Shown here: in pieces, positions 45,501 through 55,490 of the stretch
How positions within the stretch are numbered: position 1 is the first letter of the stretch
Layout of the letters: every line of letters begins with the position of its first letter
Source: Berberis thunbergii
Lineage: Eukaryota; Streptophyta; Magnoliopsida; Ranunculales; Berberidaceae
DNA: 64,000 bases
Direction of reading: 5' to 3'
Assembly (NCBI GenBank): GCA_003290165.1
Contig: QNQO01000550.1
Span: 434,001 to 498,000 of the forward strand
Translations under genes and position numbers: made by a program
The notes under the pieces: model-generated
Told to the model about the DNA's origin: nothing
The model's input: the letters and a program-made list of their open reading frames with translations, nothing else
The model's database searches: none

Positions 45501-47918
45501 GTACAGAGCCTGCAACATGTTCACTATCCTGCTCATATCTTTCTTTGGCTTGTTCAAAAGCCCAACTAATTTAATCAACTTGTCGTGGATCTGAGGCAAA
45601 ATAGTTGTCTTGTAGGTCTGCGTGAATTTTTCAATCTGAACAGCATGATCAATTTCAAGAAACACATTCGAAACAATTGAATGTTCCTCCATATTATCTT
45701 TCAAGATCTCAAGGAGCAAGTGCTTGATGCTGTCATAAGCTTCAATAACAGCGCACCGCCTGTACTCATTCTTACAAATTTTCTTCCATAGCCATCTGTC
45801 AGGTGCATCCACCAATTCTTTTGCCTGGCTAAGAGCTAGTAGAAGCTCATTACAAAGAAGTAAACACGGCCATCGAATTACCTTAATGTTCCAAGAATTC
45901 TGAGGTAGTTCCAGGAGCTCCAGTTCACGGTCACTGATGATATCTTCCTCTCTGAAAGTCAGGATTATCTCATTCCATATCAAGGCAAACTTGTTTGCCT
46001 CCACTTGATTTGACTCAATCTTCTTGTATGGACGACCCAGCCCATACCGCAGCTTGAATCTGCGGATTGCATCTTTGAACTTGCTCTTCAGTGTACCTCT
46101 CTCCTTGAATAACTGCTCCTCAGGCATGAGATTAAACTGCAAGGCACTCGCAAAAAACTGAAACCTGAGCCTCAGCTGTTGGATGTTTCGAATCTCTCCC
46201 AAATGTGAAAACAAGCCGACGATTGCCCCAACCAAAGAGGAGAAAATTGAGTACCATATTTGCAAATCCATGAGGTATATCAAGACCACTGGAGCCCACA
46301 ACAATCCAACAGCCAACCTATTCGTGTTATTGAAGAACTCATGCCAATTATATGTTATATTCTTCATATTCAAAACAGCCTTTGTGGGTGTAACCAATGG
46401 CTTAATCTGGAGGAAATAACTGAAGGAGAACTTGGCTGCAAGAACACATATCCAGAACAATGTGTACTTGATATTGTCAACTAGACCTTCCCTGAGACCC
46501 CGACCCACAAAAGTGCTTGTTTGGAACCACCATGTCAATGCATAGAAGATCTTCCAATTTGTACTCTCCAAGAAATTCCTAATCCAGGGAATAATGAAAA
46601 GAGCCAATGCCAACACCTCTGGAAGAATGTACACAACGGCAGCCTCAAGGAAATTAATCACCCTCCTATTTGCTTCACCTGACCACCCACGATCAAAGTT
46701 CTTTTGGCTCCAAATTCTAGAATAAAGAACACTAAAAGCAACAATCCAGGCAGCAGCAACCATGCTCTTAAGCACCATTCTCACCCCAAGCCATATAGTC
46801 TCTCTAGAAACTAAACTATACTGAGTACCTGCATCCAGTACTGATTGAAGAAGTCTAAGAACAGACCAAGTAATAAAAACAGTAAGTACCCGAACCTGAA
46901 CATCGCGATCTTTCAGTGACTGCCATGGGAATACAGTTTGTGGCCACGCGACGATAATTGCAGCTTGAAGGAACAAAATGTGCATTACCCAGATGCGATC
47001 AAAGCTCCGAAACAGATTCCAGAAGGATCTCTGCTCAACAAACCCAGTCTTACCCACACTTCTCCCCTTACTTTTAGTCACAAAGAAATTGCTCCCAAGA
47101 TCAAGAGGCCACTTGAGCCTCTGAAAGCATCTCCTACTCCAAAAATATTCATTGATATCATCATAATTTCTCCAAGCAGAATGTGGGGCAGTTCCATTCC
47201 TACTACTCGCAACTTCCGCGCTGATCGTCTGATAAATGGGGGTAACAATCTGATTCAAAAACGCGTTTTCACCTGAGAATGAAGGAAGCACAGGCCGCCC
47301 AGTGTTCTCATCAATGTAATCTTCGAGAATCCGATTGAGTTCCATAGCCATATGGTGGAAGATGTAGCAGAGACACTCTGGAACAAACCTAAGATTTGCT
47401 GCTTCACCCCAGATTAGCAAATACAGCGAAGTGTACAAAAGCTCACGCCTGTGGTCCGTCCTCCGATCTGCAATCCAGATGTTCGATTTCCGGCCAAGAT
47501 ATGAACACCAATTAGTATAGTTCAAAAGGAGCTTCTTCCGGAAGCGACGAAGCACTGAAGGGTCAAGCTGATCAATGTTATCAGGTGGTGGCTGAAGCCG
47601 CATCTGGGCGTTTGCAAGGTGAAGCACAATATGCTCCCTTTGGTTCCTAACGTTGTCCTTCTGAAACCCAAAGAAGATCCCCAACCAGTCAAGCAAGTCC
47701 ATCCCATCTCTCCAGACAACATAGGGTGGTTTTCTGAGGTCCCCAACGGTTCTCAGCGCCGCTGCGGCAGCTCTGACTTCTGGGTACCGGAGGGATGGGT
47801 GGTCTGCTAGGAGGTTGTGGATTGGGATGATGTTGAAGTGCTCTTCTTCCTCAATGGAGCCACCATCTGGGCCCCTGGGCTGTCCCCGGCTCGCTGCCTG
47901 TCTCTGCCGGAGGCTCAT
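42591..47918 (-). CDS. CALS12: Callose synthase (1,3-beta-glucan synthase), CALS12/GSL5/PMR4 type
   Basis: The enzyme transfers glucose from UDP-glucose to make 1,3-beta-glucan (callose) at the plasma membrane. The product has 1775 residues, like Arabidopsis GSL5 (about 1780), and aligns end to end with it as I remember that sequence. The FKS1 domain-1 signature LLIWGEAANLRFVPECLCYI lies near residues 165-185. The glucan synthase domain starts near residue 880 (FSNSVFMNMPHAP), and the UDP-glucose-related RATG (RXTG) motif is at residues 1461-1464. Hydrophobic clusters before about 620 and after about 1340 flank a large cytosolic loop, as in the family. The coding region is one uninterrupted exon, which in Arabidopsis sets GSL1 and GSL5 apart from the 40-plus-exon relatives. 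The ATG at 47918 (MSLRQRQ) is chosen because Arabidopsis starts MSLRHR; the frame opens 27 bases earlier only with TTG, and an in-frame TGA lies at 47961-47963. In Arabidopsis this enzyme makes wound and papilla callose. Confidence 0.96.
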   Translation of the reverse strand: MSLRQRQAASRGQPRGPDGGSIEEEEHFNIIPIHNLLADHPSLRYPEVRAAAAALRTVGDLRKPPYVVWRDGMDLLDWLGIFFGFQKDNVRNQREHIVLHLANAQMRLQPPPDNIDQLDPSVLRRFRKKLLLNYTNWCSYLGRKSNIWIADRRTDHRRELLYTSLYLLIWGEAANLRFVPECLCYIFHHMAMELNRILEDYIDENTGRPVLPSFSGENAFLNQIVTPIYQTISAEVASSRNGTAPHSAWRNYDDINEYFWSRRCFQRLKWPLDLGSNFFVTKSKGRSVGKTGFVEQRSFWNLFRSFDRIWVMHILFLQAAIIVAWPQTVFPWQSLKDRDVQVRVLTVFITWSVLRLLQSVLDAGTQYSLVSRETIWLGVRMVLKSMVAAAWIVAFSVLYSRIWSQKNFDRGWSGEANRRVINFLEAAVVYILPEVLALALFIIPWIRNFLESTNWKIFYALTWWFQTSTFVGRGLREGLVDNIKYTLFWICVLAAKFSFSYFLQIKPLVTPTKAVLNMKNITYNWHEFFNNTNRLAVGLLWAPVVLIYLMDLQIWYSIFSSLVGAIVGLFSHLGEIRNIQQLRLRFQFFASALQFNLMPEEQLFKERGTLKSKFKDAIRRFKLRYGLGRPYKKIESNQVEANKFALIWNEIILTFREEDIISDRELELLELPQNSWNIKVIRWPCLLLCNELLLALSQAKELVDAPDRWLWKKICKNEYRRCAVIEAYDSIKHLLLEILKDNMEEHSIVSNVFLEIDHAVQIEKFTQTYKTTILPQIHDKLIKLVGLLNKPKKDMSRIVNMLQALYEICTRDFQKIKRSTEQLRQDGLAPMNPVSSTGLPFENAIELPAEENDTFYKQVRRLETILTSRDSMHNVPMNLEARRRIAFFSNSVFMNMPHAPQVEKMMAFSVLTPYYNEEVIYGKEQLRTENEDGISTLFYLQKIYDDEWRNFLERMRREGLANENDVWTDKLKELRLWASYRGQTLSRTVRGMMYYYKALKMLAFLDSASEMDIREGSRELGYVGSMRRDNSHDGLGSARFPSSRSLSRASSSVSLLFKGHEYGTALMKYTYVVACQIYGTQKAKKDPHAEDILYLMKNNEALRVAYVDEVYTGRNDVEYYSVLVKYDQQLEKEVEIYRVRLPGPLKLGEGKPENQNHAIIFTRGDAVQTIDMNQDNYFEEALKMRNLLEEYKTKYGIRKPTILGVREHIFTGSVSSLAWFMSAQETSFVTLGQRVLANPLKVRMHYGHPDVFDRFWFITRGGISKASRVINISEDIFAGFNCTLRGGNVTHHEYIQVGKGRDVGLNQISMFEAKVASGNGEQILSRDVYRLGHRLDFFRMLSFFYTTVGFFFNTMMVVLTVYAFLWGRLYLALSGFEKAMTTSTNNKAFGAILNQQFIIQLGLFTALPMIVENSLEHGFLPAVWDFLTMQLQLSSVFYTFSMGTRTHFFGRTILHGGAKYRATGRGFVVQHKSFAENYRLYARSHFVKAIELGVILTVYASHSPLAKNTFVYIAMTISSWFLVVSWIMAPFVFNPSGFDWLKTVYDFDEFMNWIWYRGGVFTKADQSWETWWYEEQDHLRTTGLWGKLLEIILDLRYFFFQYGIVYQLGIANGSTSIAVYLLSWIFVVVAVVIYVIIAYARDKYAAKEHIYYRLVQCIVISLTVLVIVLFLEFTSFKFIDILTGMLAFIPTVWGLISIAQVLRPFLQSTVAWETVVALARLYEILFGVIVMAPVALLSWMPGFQSMQTRILFNEAFSRGLQISRILAGKKSDFDL

Positions 47919-47923
47919 TGCAT
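47915..47923 (-). promoter_or_regulatory. Two-codon upstream ORF overlapping the callose synthase start
   Basis: On the minus strand AATGCAATGAGC contains ATG-CAA-TGA (47923-47915), whose stop overlaps the main start codon as ATGA. The upstream ATG has a weak context (C at -3), while the main ATG has G at -3. Such an arrangement could allow leaky scanning or reinitiation. Whether it matters is unknown. Confidence 0.5.
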
Positions 47924-48048
47924 TGGATCCGAGTCGTTGATTCAAGTTGGATCGTCTCTGTCACTCTGTTTCTGCTTCTTCTGCTCTGTTTTTGGTTTGC
48001 AGTCTGTGTGTTTGTGATATGGCCTAAAGGGCAAAAGTGAGGAGTGAT

Positions 48049-48061
48049 GGGGTATTTAGAC
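48049..48061 (-). promoter_or_regulatory. Possible TATA box of the callose synthase gene
   Basis: The minus strand reads GTCTAAATACCCC about 130 bases upstream of the ATG. It resembles a plant TATA box and is preceded by a CT-rich stretch (48089-48107), often seen near plant core promoters. It is only a weak match. Confidence 0.35.
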
Positions 48062-49473
48062 TTTAATTTTACTTGCGTGGAAGAAACGTTGAGAGAGTGA
48101 GAGAGCGAGCCAAAAATCTAAAGCTAGCGCCAGGCGTCCTGATTGTGTTCGAATGGAGGTATTAGGCATCTCTAAGATGATGGACGGAATGGGGCAGGTC
48201 CTGGCGCGGGCCTGCTGGCCTGGCTTGGCTCTCTAGACAAGCTCGAGAGCGAGAGAGAAGAGGGAAAGAAGTGCGCCTTTGCGCGTTATGGGGGTTTGAA
48301 GTTGATGAGTTATTCTTGTGTGATAAAAGAGAGGTTTTCTTAGTGTTTGAAGGGATCAAAATTTGAATTGGACGTTTTGTCAAAGTTTCTTCAATTTCTT
48401 AATGAAGAGAGAAAGACAGGATTGTCTTTTACTAGAACAGTTGAATGCGTCAAATACTTGGATATCATATGAAGAAGAGACCGTGTGGCTTAAATTTGGG
48501 ATCTGTTTGATATTTAGAAAGAAAAAGAAAACATTAGACATCTGGTAGATTTGTTTAGAAGAATTGTTAGGTCAACTATAGGTTGTCAAAAATAATATAA
48601 AAAAAAGTGTTGTTTTGTAACACAGCCATTTCTACTCAATAACACCACCACCCTGATAAGGTAAGAAAAGAAAATCGTAGTCTTCTAGCCTGGTTTGTTT
48701 AACCATATAGGGTCAGTCATGTAACCTTTGAACATGAATTAATAAACAAATAAAAATGATCAACGATCCAAATTTAAACATTTTTGAAAGAAAATTTAAA
48801 AAAAAATTAATAGAAATGGTCGTATTACATAATAACACCCGTAAAAAAAATTTCCACTTTTTGTAACCAAGCTAGAAAATTTCTTGTAGCCAACATGCTT
48901 AAGAACAAAATTTTGGTCTTGTGTGGTGAAATCTCATAGGGGGGACAACAATAGTTGTTACCCGGTCGTGTATTTTGAAATCAACAACACATTAATATGC
49001 TCAACCATGATGCGCCCTTAAATGACTCACCTCATGTATGCATCATGAATCTTTTGTGAGATACATTTCATTAACGGTTGATACAAATCATGTATTTGGA
49101 CTAATCAAATTGTCGTGATTCTACTTAGGCTAAAATTACTCACGTTTGCAAAAAGAAAAAGCAAACTTGTGATGTTACCAAGTACTTAATTTTCTCAAGC
49201 CCAAAATAATTTCAACTTTACAAGTGATAAACTCGAAAGTCGTAAAACACATCAAGCACCCCACAAATATAACAGATATGAGTGGGACCAGACCAGACCA
49301 GACCAGTAAAGTGGAAAAATGGGTGGCCTCACTCTACTGATTTCATGAACATGGATGGAGCCTGGAATAAGATTCTCCCCGTTATTGAAAGAGAAGATCC
49401 CTCTCATAAATGCTTTTAAACCCTAAAGTTACCAAATTGAAAGAACGGAGGGAAAAATAAAAAAAGGTGTTAC
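48062..49473. other. Upstream region of the callose synthase gene
   Basis: It is the likely promoter region of the minus-strand callose synthase gene and contains no convincing ORF. CT-rich tracts on the minus strand lie at 48089-48107 and 48236-48268. A pentanucleotide repeat, ACCAG x4, lies at about 49287-49306. The ORFs at 48162-48383 and 48363-48548 are probably chance. Confidence 0.45.
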
Positions 49474-49734
49474 CTGGCTGGCTGAGATTGACAGCCGTTA
49501 AGACGGCGAACTCTGTCACCTTCGCTGTTTGTACGAATTTGAAATTCGAAACCCTAAAAACTCGAGATTTACACCTAAAAAACCAAAAATGAAACACAAG
49601 TGAAGTGAAGCAGAGATGAATCAAAGTAGCGAGAAGAAGATGAAACACATAGGGAGAGAACGAAGAGTAAAGTAAGAGAGGTTTGACAAGCTAACCTGAA
49701 GCTCGCAGCGCCGATTGCGAAAACCTAGATCCAT
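49474..49734 (-). CDS. Putative first two exons of an unidentified minus-strand gene
   Basis: A minus-strand ATG at 49734 opens MDLGFRNRRCELQ and runs to a CAG|GTTAGC donor at 49696. A TTTTTAG|GG acceptor at 49553 restores an open frame (GFEFQIRTNSEGDRVRRLNG) up to a CCAG|GTAACA donor at 49474. A CT-rich leader (about 49745-49775) precedes the ATG, as is common in plant genes. Base composition is richer in G and C than the flanks. I do not recognise the protein and found no further exon before the callose synthase gene. It may be a 5' fragment, a short non-coding transcript or chance. Confidence 0.35.
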
Positions 49735-50310
49735 TTTTGTTTTTGAGGCTAGAGAGAAGAGAAGAGAGAGGGAGAATGAAGGAAATCCAAGTGTGACGCG
49801 AAGAAAGGTGGTGTTGGACACCAACAGCAAGAAGAAGCGTATTTCTTACGTGTGCGTTGCGTTTCCTATCGCCTGCAGTCAAGCTTGTGAATCAGAACAT
49901 GGTTTTGAAATTCTCTCATTTAGCCATTGTTTGGTTTGTTCTAAATCACTGGAATGACTTAGAATTGGAATTGGAATTGGAATTGGAATTGGAATTGGTT
50001 TGTGCGCAGGAGCCCCCCGGGTCCTCATTGATGAAAGTTAAGAATTGAGTTTGATTATATGAAAAGATAGTTGATTTCTTTTGATTTTTAAAATAAAACA
50101 AAACTTGAAAATTATGATGAACCTTTCTAGGGATATCAATTTTTTTTTAATTATGAGTCACGTCACGCATATCAAGGGTGAGGGATGGTACTCACTCCGT
50201 TTCCCTCCCTCTTTCCATCGCCCCCTATAATTCCTGAACTATGATATACCAACTTAAACAAAATCATGCACAACTCTACTTCACGTTGTCACCAATATTT
50301 TAATGCTAAC
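49735..50310. other. Leader/promoter-like and intergenic sequence
   Basis: The first part is CT-rich on the minus strand and may be the leader and promoter of the putative gene at 49474-49734. The rest is AT-rich and includes the hexanucleotide repeat at 49962-49998. Nothing coding is supported. Confidence 0.4.
49962..49998 (+). repeat. (GAATTG)n hexanucleotide microsatellite
   Basis: Six consecutive copies of GAATTG, without interruption. Confidence 0.95.
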
Positions 50311-50379
50311 TTTTTTTGTTAAAACCATACTGAAATTGCATTAATGATAACTATTACAATATACTGTAGTAATTCATGA

Positions 50380-50435
50380 TTGAGTAGCTAAATTATGAGC
50401 TTCAAAATTAAGAGCTCTATTAATATAGTTACAAT
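50380..50435 (-). pseudogene. C-terminal end of the LINE RNase H domain, left of the hAT insertion
   Basis: The minus strand reads YINRALNFEAHNLATQS and then stops. This fits the last helix of the plant L1 RNase H domain (NR..N..AH.LA). It continues in the same frame from LLTSQT on the other side of the hAT element once one copy of the 8-bp target duplication is discounted. Confidence 0.8.
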
Positions 50436-52348
50436 TAGGGGTGGGCACGGGACGGGATGGGACAAGATATACTCATCCCTATCTCATCCCGTTCATACGG
50501 GATCGGGACGGGATGGGACGGGATCAGCATGCTGCCTGTGACTGCTGCGAAGATTATCATAATATAAGAGCGTGAAAAATAACTTTCTTATAATTAGAAA
50601 TAAAGCGTGAAAAATAATTTTCTTAAACCTACAAGCAAATTGCAGGAATCTGAAAATAGTTATGGATAACACCTAAGCAGTGAAATACACACCAATATAG
50701 ACAGGGGCGGACCCAGGATTTTAGTCGAGGGGGGGGGGCGAAATGAAAAATATTTATTAGTTGATAATAGTAGTTATCAATGGTAAGGTAAAACCAATTT
50801 TTTTACCGAAGCTAGTAACTAATAAAAAAAATTCAACTATAAAAAATATAATGCATATATTAAATTGGATCCAAGTGTAGTCAATTTTAAGCCAAAATAA
50901 GGTCACTATTCATAACCTTAGCAAAAAGCAAACAAGCATAATAACTAGAATATATAACTAATATCACAAAAGAGTTTGTCTAGGCAGCCAAACTTTAAAG
51001 CCATTTTTGGCCAAGCTAGAACATTTTTACACCTTTACCCATTCTCTTTAAAATACAATCACAAACATTATCTATAGAAGGAATAGAAATGTAAAAAACT
51101 TAAAACCTGACCAAAAAGTGGCTATAAAGCCTGGTTGTCTAGAATTGAGAATCACAAAATAATTAGGATAAGTTCTAGGTGAAGCTAAAAAAAATTTGAA
51201 ATTTGCGAATCTAATATGATCATAATACAATTTCAAAAAAAAAAAAAGTTTATATGAGGCTCAAATTTTATACGAGTTGGTTAATGGTATATATTTTCAT
51301 TGAATTCTATCGTTATTATTTAGATATTAATTTTAAATATTTTTTTATTAGGGGTTTAATATCGTTTGTGAAAAAAAAATTATTTATTTAATGCTAATAA
51401 ATTTTTATTAAACTAAACATTTTTAATGTTTGCAATTACTAATAAAATTGCATTGAAAATAAAATAAAAAATGCACTCGAAGAGTATCGAACTTAGGTCT
51501 TTTACTAAAAGTGATAAACCTCCAACCACTACACCAACAAAGACATGTTTGGCTGTTTTCATAAACAATTAACTTATCATATTCTACATTATATAATCGA
51601 TTTTTAAGACTAAAATATATATACTAAAAATATTTTTAAAGTTGAGGGGGGCAGCTGCCCCCCTCGTCCCTTAGTAGGTCCGCCCATGAATATAGAGGCG
51701 ACCCCATGAAAAACCCAAGGTCTCGTAAACCAAATCAGCTCTTGAATATACGTTCTCTGACACAACAAGATAAATCCTATTGCCCGAGGGTGAGTAGCAT
51801 ATTACCTAGCAGGCTTTAGTCCTAAACCAAATTAATAATGGATAAAAAAGACATGTCTGAATATGTCTCTCAAGATGCTTATAACATTGTATACCTAACG
51901 AGCACGTGATTGATTGCAAACCTCCCTCAAGTGCTAATCTAGTTGGGATGTTTGGGAGAGTTCAATTGGTTTTTGTTTTCATCTGTTTTCTCCTTGAAAC
52001 TTCAAATAAACCCAGACATGATAGCCTCAAGAGACACTCATATATAGTCTAAATCGATATTACATAATATATAAAACCCAAAATAAAAGAAATAAATGAA
52101 ATTCAAATGCAATCTTGAACATCAAAAGATGAAGATCCCAGAAATGATTCAAATGCAAACACCATGAGTTTTCGTCAGTCATCTTTAAGTTTATATGAAT
52201 AAAAATAAATAAATAAATAAAATATTAATAATAAATATTAAAAAATTAGCTCGGAACGGGACGGGATCGGGATGAAATTATTCAATCCCATTAAGACCCG
52301 AAAAAATTGGGACGGGATCGGGATCGTGGGATGGGATGCCCACCCCTA
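50436..52348. mobile_element. hAT-type element, outer
   Basis: The left end TAGGGGTGGGCACGGGACGG and right end (reverse complement TAGGGGTGGGCATCCCATCC) are terminal repeats with CGGGACGGGAT-rich subterminal sequence on both sides. Flanking octamers GTTACAAT (50428-50435) and GTTACAGC (52349-52356) agree at six positions, fitting an aged 8-bp hAT duplication. No transposase is recognisable. It is inserted in the LINE and carries the inner element at 50702-51688. Confidence 0.85.
50702..51688. mobile_element. hAT-type element, inner, 987 bp
   Basis: The ends CAGGGGCGGACCCAGG and, in reverse complement, CATGGGCGGACCTACT are flanked by an exact 8-bp duplication AATATAGA (50694-50701 and 51689-51696). 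Near the ends are long G or C runs (about 50732-50739 and 51655-51664). No coding region is recognisable. A tRNA-like A/B box pair lies inside (see findings). Confidence 0.88.
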
Positions 52349-55300
52349 GTTACAGCACCATTAGGTCTGAGAAGTAAGTAAACGTCTAATAGTACTAATA
52401 AGCGAACACCAATCGTGTAGTTGTCCAAGTCTTAGAAGGATCACCTTTAGATTGGTCATAAGAGTCCATGAATCTCCTAGAAGTAAACATGTGCTCCATT
52501 GCTTGGCTTGGATAAGGAGAAAAGTGACTTCTGCTGCCTAGCATTCTGCCATTGTGTTGTCCAACACCTTGCCTTCAATCGAGCTGGCCACTGTGGCAAC
52601 CACCTTACCTCGTAAAGTAACAAGAAAAACCCCAGTGACACCTAAAAGGGGCTGGCATAGAAACTGACATCGTAAATAACAATAATAGTATCAGGATGAA
52701 GAGGATCAGGGAAAGAGTGATTAAGGAAGGTACTATTATTGAGTTTATGGGTCCTAGCCACCAAGATTTGATTGGAGATACAATTAATACGGGTGTTTGT
52801 TGCTTCCGTGGACGGACCAAAAAAGATGGGTTCAGTGATTTCGAGGCTAAGCACAGGGTGAGAGTCTCTGATAGCATTTTCTAGGACATGATGCACGGAC
52901 GAGAATTTGACAGTTGTCTTAGTGGGGTTTGCGAACCAAAGATGATGCCACCCATTCTAAAGTTGCTGGAAATCGGCAAGGAATCTAGAGGGGTTAAACT
53001 TAATCTTATTAAAAATAAGATTATTTCGAGCACGCCAAATAGAATTCAAGAACGCGGTAAATTGTGAAAGCAGTTCTTCTTTAAACTCTATATGGGCTTT
53101 GGCCGAGCTCCACATGAAATTAAAAAATGTTGGGATGTTGGGGGGAGTCAGATTTCTTGTATACCAGTCAACGGGAATTGGTGAGGAGAGCCAAAGATGA
53201 TGTATAACTAGACACAGAAAGAACAAATGAGACAAATCCTCCAAGTGGTTGTGGCAGAAAGGGCATTGATCCTCAATGAGAGAGTGTAATCTAACCAAGT
53301 TAGATCTAGTCGGAAAAATGTTAAAGGTTATCTTCTAGAGGTCTCGAAGGATATTATGATCATAAGAATGGGTATGATGAAGAGAAATGTAGGTGGAGCT
53401 AGTTGCAATATCCCCATAATAAACTTTAGTGGCGCTTTTAACCAAAAACATCCCATTTTTGTCAGGGATACAGGGGCTTCCGATGTTCTGAGAAGGGTAT
53501 TCAGAATATCAATAACCACGGGAGGAGGAAAAATAGAGTGTATCAAGTCCGAGTTCCATTGGGGTTCCTGGTGTGGTGTTGTTGTCTAGAAATCCTGAAT
53601 TAAAGTAGGAAGATCATCTTGGAAAGATTCCAGAACAGTCTATGAGGAGTAGGTAAGGTTTAACCCAGATATCTCGCCAAAGATCGATATTAGTGCCAAA
53701 GTGGACTTGCCACAAAATGTGATGTCTCGTCCTCTTAAGAGCTTAGAGATTGTCTCTCCAAGTAAATGAGGCGGTGAAAGGGGGGTTGGAGATTTGAGCT
53801 AGGCTAAGTCGGTTGAAATATATAGCCTTCAGCTGAATAGCCCTAGCAGATAGAGAATAGGAGAAAAGTTGCCACATACTCTTAGTCATAAGAGCAAGAT
53901 TCTTATTCCTAATATTAGGAATATTGAGATCGCCTAAAAGGTACAACTATCCCAAGTGCACATGTGTTTTGCTTTATTATGGGTGGTGTCATTCCACCAG
54001 AAATTCATAGTCATATTGTCAATTTTATCGGCTATGGAACAAGGGAGAAGATAAGTTTGCATAATATAAACCGGAATTGAGTTTATAATTGCTTTGATCA
54101 TGACCGTCATTCCCACCTGATAAAGGACTTTGGATTTCCAACCAGCGAGTTTGGTATTGATTTTTTCAATTAGGAATTGAAAATCATTACTCTTTTTCTT
54201 GGAGAAAAGAAAATGTGAGCTAAGGTATTTGTCTTTCGGGTTATAAAGTTTGATCCCTGAATTCTATTAATCATTTTGGAATGTCTTTGATGGACATTAG
54301 AACTGTAGAAAACTGAGGACTTATCAAAAGCAATACATTGCCAGAAACTGAACAATAATGTTCAAGAATATATTTAACTGAGTGGGCTTCGGCTAAATTG
54401 TCTTGGCAAAACAACATCAAGTCGTCAACATACAAAAGATGACTAAGGATGGGGAGTGACACCTGATCATGATGCCTTGAATAATTTTTTCGGCTTCCGC
54501 TTGCACAAGAAGTCGAGAAAGAGCTTCAGCAATCAGAATGAAACGATAGGGAGAGAGGGGATCACCTTGACGAAGACCTCTAGACGGTTTGGCCACCTAG
54601 AGAGATGAACACCTAGAGCTTCAACAATCAGCACCGTTAAGGAACACCTAGAGAGAGGTGGTAGAAGTGCACTGGGAAATCATTTGAATCCGGCCTTCAG
54701 AAAAACTCAATTTTCCCAAGAGTTGAGTTAAGAAAATTCATTCAACCCTATCATAAGCTTTGGCCATATCAATTTTGATTATCATTCAACCTTGTTTCTT
54801 TTTTTTCATGTGTTTCATATGAAAAAAGGTTTTGTGGGCCAAACTGACATTATCTGAAATGGAACGGCCGGCAAGGAAAGCTTCTTGATTAGGAGAGATG
54901 ATTTTATCTAACAAAGATTTGAGCATGTTAACAAAAAATTTTGAGATAACTTTGTAGATAACATTGCAAAGTCCTATGGGTCTAAACTTGTCAGGGGAAA
55001 TAGGGTTTCCTACTTTTGGAATCAAAGCAATGAAGGTCTCATTAAGCTTTGGATCAAGGTTTTTCATGATGAAAGACTGAGTGCGACTTCAAACACATTT
55101 TTTTAATAATGTCCCAAGAATGTTTGAAGAAAAAAGTATGAAAGCCATCAGGACTCAGAGCTTTATGACTACCAAAATCGAAAAAAAAAATTTATTTTTT
55201 ATTTTCTCTTTACTAGGGATAGCGAAGAGAGATTATTGGGTCAAAAAGAGCGAGAATATCATTGTTCGAAGCTGGGTTTGAAGTTTGGAAAATATTCACA

Positions 55301-55490
55301 AAGTAGTAATTGAGGACCTTCCCCACTGATTCATGTTTGTTATGCCAGACATTAGCATCATCTTTAAGACGAATAATCAAGTTTCTCTTACGTCTAAGTA
55401 AAGTTGCAAGATGGAAAAATGGGTGTTCTTGTCCCCTTCTCTCAGCCAGGATCTACCAGATTTGTACGCTAAAACAATTCTTTCCTGATA
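52349..55490 (-). pseudogene. LINE ORF2: reverse transcriptase, zf-RVT and start of RNase H, broken
   Basis: Open fragments at 54786-55067, 54271-54462, 53934-54116, 53743-53946, 53328-53546, 52957-53298 and 52642-52896 together spell an L1 ORF2. The reverse transcriptase has palm motifs LRQGDPLSPY and YVDD. zf-RVT reads DQCPFCHNHLEDLSHLFFLC. The RNase H part has AAEVTFLLIQAKQWSTC and LLGDSWTLM (52430-52560). A small duplication at about 54596-54655 (CACCTAGAGAGA twice) damages the frame. The protein would copy LINE RNA into DNA at the target; this copy is dead. Confidence 0.85.

Larger units (their letters stand above)
50311..55490 (-). mobile_element. L1-type LINE, ORF2 region, interrupted by an hAT element
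   Basis: On the minus strand the LINE runs from about 55490 to 52349. After the hAT insertion (50436-52348) it continues from 50435 to the A-run at 50311-50317. Motifs appear in order: RILAERRGQEHPFFHLATLL (about 55400), FIALIPK and FRPIGLCNVIYK (about 54950-55060), GLRQGDPLSPY (about 54545-54580), YVDDLMLFCQ (about 54405-54440), the zinc-finger-like C..C...H..C of zf-RVT (about 53205-53265), and RNase H pieces. The endonuclease domain and ORF1 are absent, so it is 5'-truncated, and stops are frequent. Confidence 0.88.

Noticed and set aside
43668..47276. Several plus-strand ORFs of 60-112 codons
   Set aside because: They lie opposite the callose synthase coding sequence and show no independent similarity.
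47919..47945. Start of callose synthase nine codons upstream
   Set aside because: The first codon of that extension is TTG (47945-47943). Plant genes rarely start there, and the ATG at 47918 matches the Arabidopsis N-terminus.
48162..48383. 73-codon minus ORF upstream of callose synthase
   Set aside because: It ends upstream of the putative TATA box; it has no similarity, and its composition reflects CT-rich promoter sequence.
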